Shown here in pieces: positions 61,395 through 64,000 of a stretch of 64,000 nt of DNA. This stretch comes from Leptidea sinapis (Eukaryota; Arthropoda; Insecta; Lepidoptera; Pieridae), in contig NC_066292.1 of the NCBI RefSeq assembly GCF_905404315.1, positions 5,890,001 through 5,954,000 of the forward strand, written 5' to 3'. Position 1 is the first letter of the stretch. Every line of letters begins with the position of its first letter. The notes below the pieces were generated by a model. The model made no database searches, had not been told where the DNA came from, and was given only the letters and a program-made list of their open reading frames with translations. Position numbers and translations under genes: made by a program.

Positions 61395-61505
61395 CCATCA
61401 AGGTACAGAATCGGGGTATCGCTTAGAATATTGGATTCTCAAGTACCCTGAGCTGCACTGTACAATGGGCAGGGCGTATAAGTATGATATACCATCAGGT
61501 GAATA
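61395..61505 (+). repeat. Family A repeat, copy A19, diverged
   Basis: Only the second half is recognisable: TCTCAAGTACCCTGAGCTGC, then TGGGCAGGGCGTATAAG and CCATCAGGTGAA. Confidence 0.5.
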
Positions 61506-62142
61506 CAGCCCTGTGAAATGTGTGTGAAATTGTACACAGTGAAAGTCATTGCATGAGCTAGTCCAGTTGTTATTCCTATGACTATTATCGCCAACGAGAA
61601 CAAGAACGCTAGAATCGGAAAATGCAATTTGCTAGTTTTGAGCAGAAAGAACTGATATTTTTAAAGTATCAGACTCTAACTTCTAATGGTGCAAGTTTCT
61701 GAAAGATTGTAGTAACATAGTTTATTTAAGTTTTGTATATCACCACCCTTACGTCATGTGAAATGGATTTTTTGACACTCATTTCTGCTTTAAAATCCAC
61801 TATGTGCATGTACAAGTAAAAAAAAAATGCTCGAATGCACAATGACTCATATAAACATGTACTTATTTGTTTTAAGTTTTCTTATTTGTATTATTGTTCA
61901 AACCGTAGGTATTATTTTAGTTTACTTCAACTGTTATCTTTATAAGTCGTTAGCCACATCCAGCCCTTCTTATTCCGGATAAATATAAAATATGTTGATG
62001 TTCTTTTGTTGAGAATTTTTAATGTACCTTCATTTTTGTAATTTTTCATTTTGTTTGTTTTGCATGCTTAGTCATAGAAACCTAAGGTAATATTATATTG
62101 TATATTTATGTAAAATTCTCATCAGTCTTGGTTGATTCATCA
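61506..62142. other. 5' flank of unc-5, nothing recognised
   Basis: AT-rich. No feature supported. Confidence 0.45.
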
Positions 62143-62483
62143 ATCTATACTAATATTATAAAGCTGCACTTTGTTTGTTTGAACGCGCTAATCTCTGGTA
62201 CTACTGGTCCGATTTGAATAATTCTTTCAGTGTTGGGTAGTCCATTTATCGAGGAAGGCTACAGGCTATGTTTTTTTTTTTCAAAATTAGGGATCCGTAA
62301 TAAAATTGCTATTTTGTAACACAAGGTGTAAAATCGAATACCTATTTTTGCGTGCGCTGCAAAATCTATTGACAATAGAACAAAATGATGTACAGGCTAT
62401 AATATAGGCAATATTTTATTACTTATAAAACTATCGCGTGAATTATACTTTATATGGCAAAACAACGTTTGCCGGGCCAGCGA
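62143..62483 (-). repeat. Interspersed repeat family B, copy 3
   Basis: Reverse orientation of the same repeat, from ATCTATACTAATATTATAAA to GCCGGGCCAGCGAG. Confidence 0.8.
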
Positions 62484-63063
62484 GTGTGGACATAAAAGTG
62501 GAAAAAGACCCATCAATGGATTTTTTCAATGCATTTTACTGGACAAAGGTTAATTATCATCATGTTATTGACACCCTCCTTAAATTGTAGCTACTAATTT
62601 AATATTTGGCCACGTATGCATAACAACTGACAAGGGAGCTTCAAAGATATTAGTTAATGTAACTTATGAGCATAGTTTCCACATCAAACTATAGCGTCGA
62701 CGACAATCGGGGGCTTCACATTCCATATACGTCATAGCTTACCACGGGATTATCTTTGTGTACATATATTATATACAGGTTAGAAGGTTTGATATCCTTT
62801 GTATGAGTGATTTGTGAGCTTGAAAGTTACATGATTTATTCGTCACTTAGTAGTTGAATTCACTTTGTTATGATTATACGCATCTATTGTAACTACATAT
62901 CACTGTTATTGTTACATATTTTCTTTATTATGTACGGTATGCTTTCTAGAATTTCATAGACTTTTTATTCTAAACGTATCATATCACTATATACACGATA
63001 AATGTTACAGAAATATAATAACCATGCTGATAAACATTAAATAAATATATATGTATATATATT

Positions 63064-63375
63064 TTACCAGTTGGAGGCCCTCTTGCACAGGATGCCGGCT
63101 AGATTATGGGTACCACCACAACGGCGCTTATTTCAGTCGTGAAGTAATTATGTGTAAACATTATTGTGTTTTGGCACCTTAGCTAGTAAAATTACTGGGC
63201 AAATGAGACTTAATATCTTATGTAAGGTGACGAGCGCAATCGTAGTGCCGCTCAGAATTTTTGGGTTTTCCAAGAATCCTGAGCGGCACTGCATTGTACT
63301 AATGCACTGGGCAGAGCGTATCAAATACAATCAACTGAAGGTCCTGCTCGTCTCGTCCCTTATTTTCATAAAAAC
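63064..63375 (+). repeat. Family A repeat, copy A16
   Basis: Full length. Faces A17 across a 241-bp spacer. Confidence 0.85.
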
Positions 63376-63616
63376 ATATATATTTTTATATAATAATATA
63401 TGACATTGAGTACGAATAATTTATATGTATTAGGTAATAATATAAAGATTCTGTGTAACCCTAAGATTTAAGCCTGGCTAGCAATCTGAAGGAAACCACA
63501 AGAACTGTCATTAGCAAACCATTCAGTGTGTCATCTGCTAGCAACCTATCTCTAGCATTGAAAGTGACCTAAGGAAATATGACAATTTTTTAATAAATAA
63601 AGTAATAGGTAAGTTT

Positions 63617-63929
63617 CTTTTTTTATGACAATACGGGACGAGACGAGCAGGACGTTCAGATGATGGTAATTGATACGCCCTGCCCATACAATGCAGTGCA
63701 GCTGAGGATTCTTGAAAAGCCCAAAAATTCTGAGCGGCACTTCAATAGCGCTCGTCACCTTGAGACACAAGATGCTAAGTCTCATTTTCCCAGTAATTTC
63801 ACTGGCTAGGGCGCCCTTCAGACCGAAACACAGTAATGTTTACACATTACTGCTTCACGGCAGAAATAGGCGCCGTTGTGGTACCCACAATCTAGCCGGC
63901 ATTATGTGCAAAGGAGCCTCCCACTGGTT
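63617..63929 (-). repeat. Family A repeat, copy A17
   Basis: Full length, inverted relative to A16. Confidence 0.85.
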
Positions 63930-64000
63930 TCTTCTCTGATAGTAGTTTCTGCGATACGTCAAGGTGCCTTTTCCAATCCACCATAGATCCTACCAAACAC

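Overview
The window is AT-rich, intron- and repeat-dominated insect DNA, most likely from a butterfly or moth. The evidence is tRNA-derived SINEs with the sequence of the lepidopteran Metulj family, many 3' ends of Jockey/CR1- and RTE-type LINEs of lepidopteran type, and spliceosomal exons of one conserved animal gene. No bacterial-style gene organisation is present.

The only host gene I can support is the netrin receptor gene unc-5, on the minus strand and running right to left. Five coding exons join in frame with canonical splice sites: signal peptide (53383-53440), acidic linker plus first Ig domain (39700-40272), first part of the second Ig domain (25899-26098), its end (18889-18967), and the first thrombospondin type 1 (TSP1) repeat (1688-1858). 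Together they give the N-terminal 360 residues. The introns are about 13.1, 13.6, 6.9 and 17.0 kb. The second TSP1 repeat, membrane segment, ZU5, UPA and death domains must lie left of position 1. The DNA right of 53.5 kb is the 5' flank or a 5' UTR intron.

The rest is mobile-element sediment. It includes about 19 copies of a roughly 300-bp structured repeat ('family A'), three tRNA-headed SINE copies, two copies of a PIF/Harbinger-like MITE with TWA target duplications, a TA-flanked MITE family, several foldback elements, LINE 3' ends, a 5'-truncated frameshifted LINE reverse transcriptase (12990-14540) and a mariner-type transposase remnant (14825-14995).

The most interesting signal is a set of type I hammerhead-ribozyme motifs inside two families of foldback retroelement. 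Family beta (9.66, 28.9, 57.8 and 57.9 kb, with a diverged relative at 20.07 kb) has stem III as a loopless ACAC/GUGU palindrome. Two of its insertions are flanked by perfect 12-bp target duplications. The copy at 28905-28955 keeps every core nucleotide. Family alpha (2.83 and 3.04 kb, with a relic at 6.6 kb) has a loopless ACU/AGU stem III. Its copy at 2827-2891 lies in the sense orientation inside the unc-5 intron just upstream of the TSP1 exon. These calls come from manual folding; no activity has been shown.
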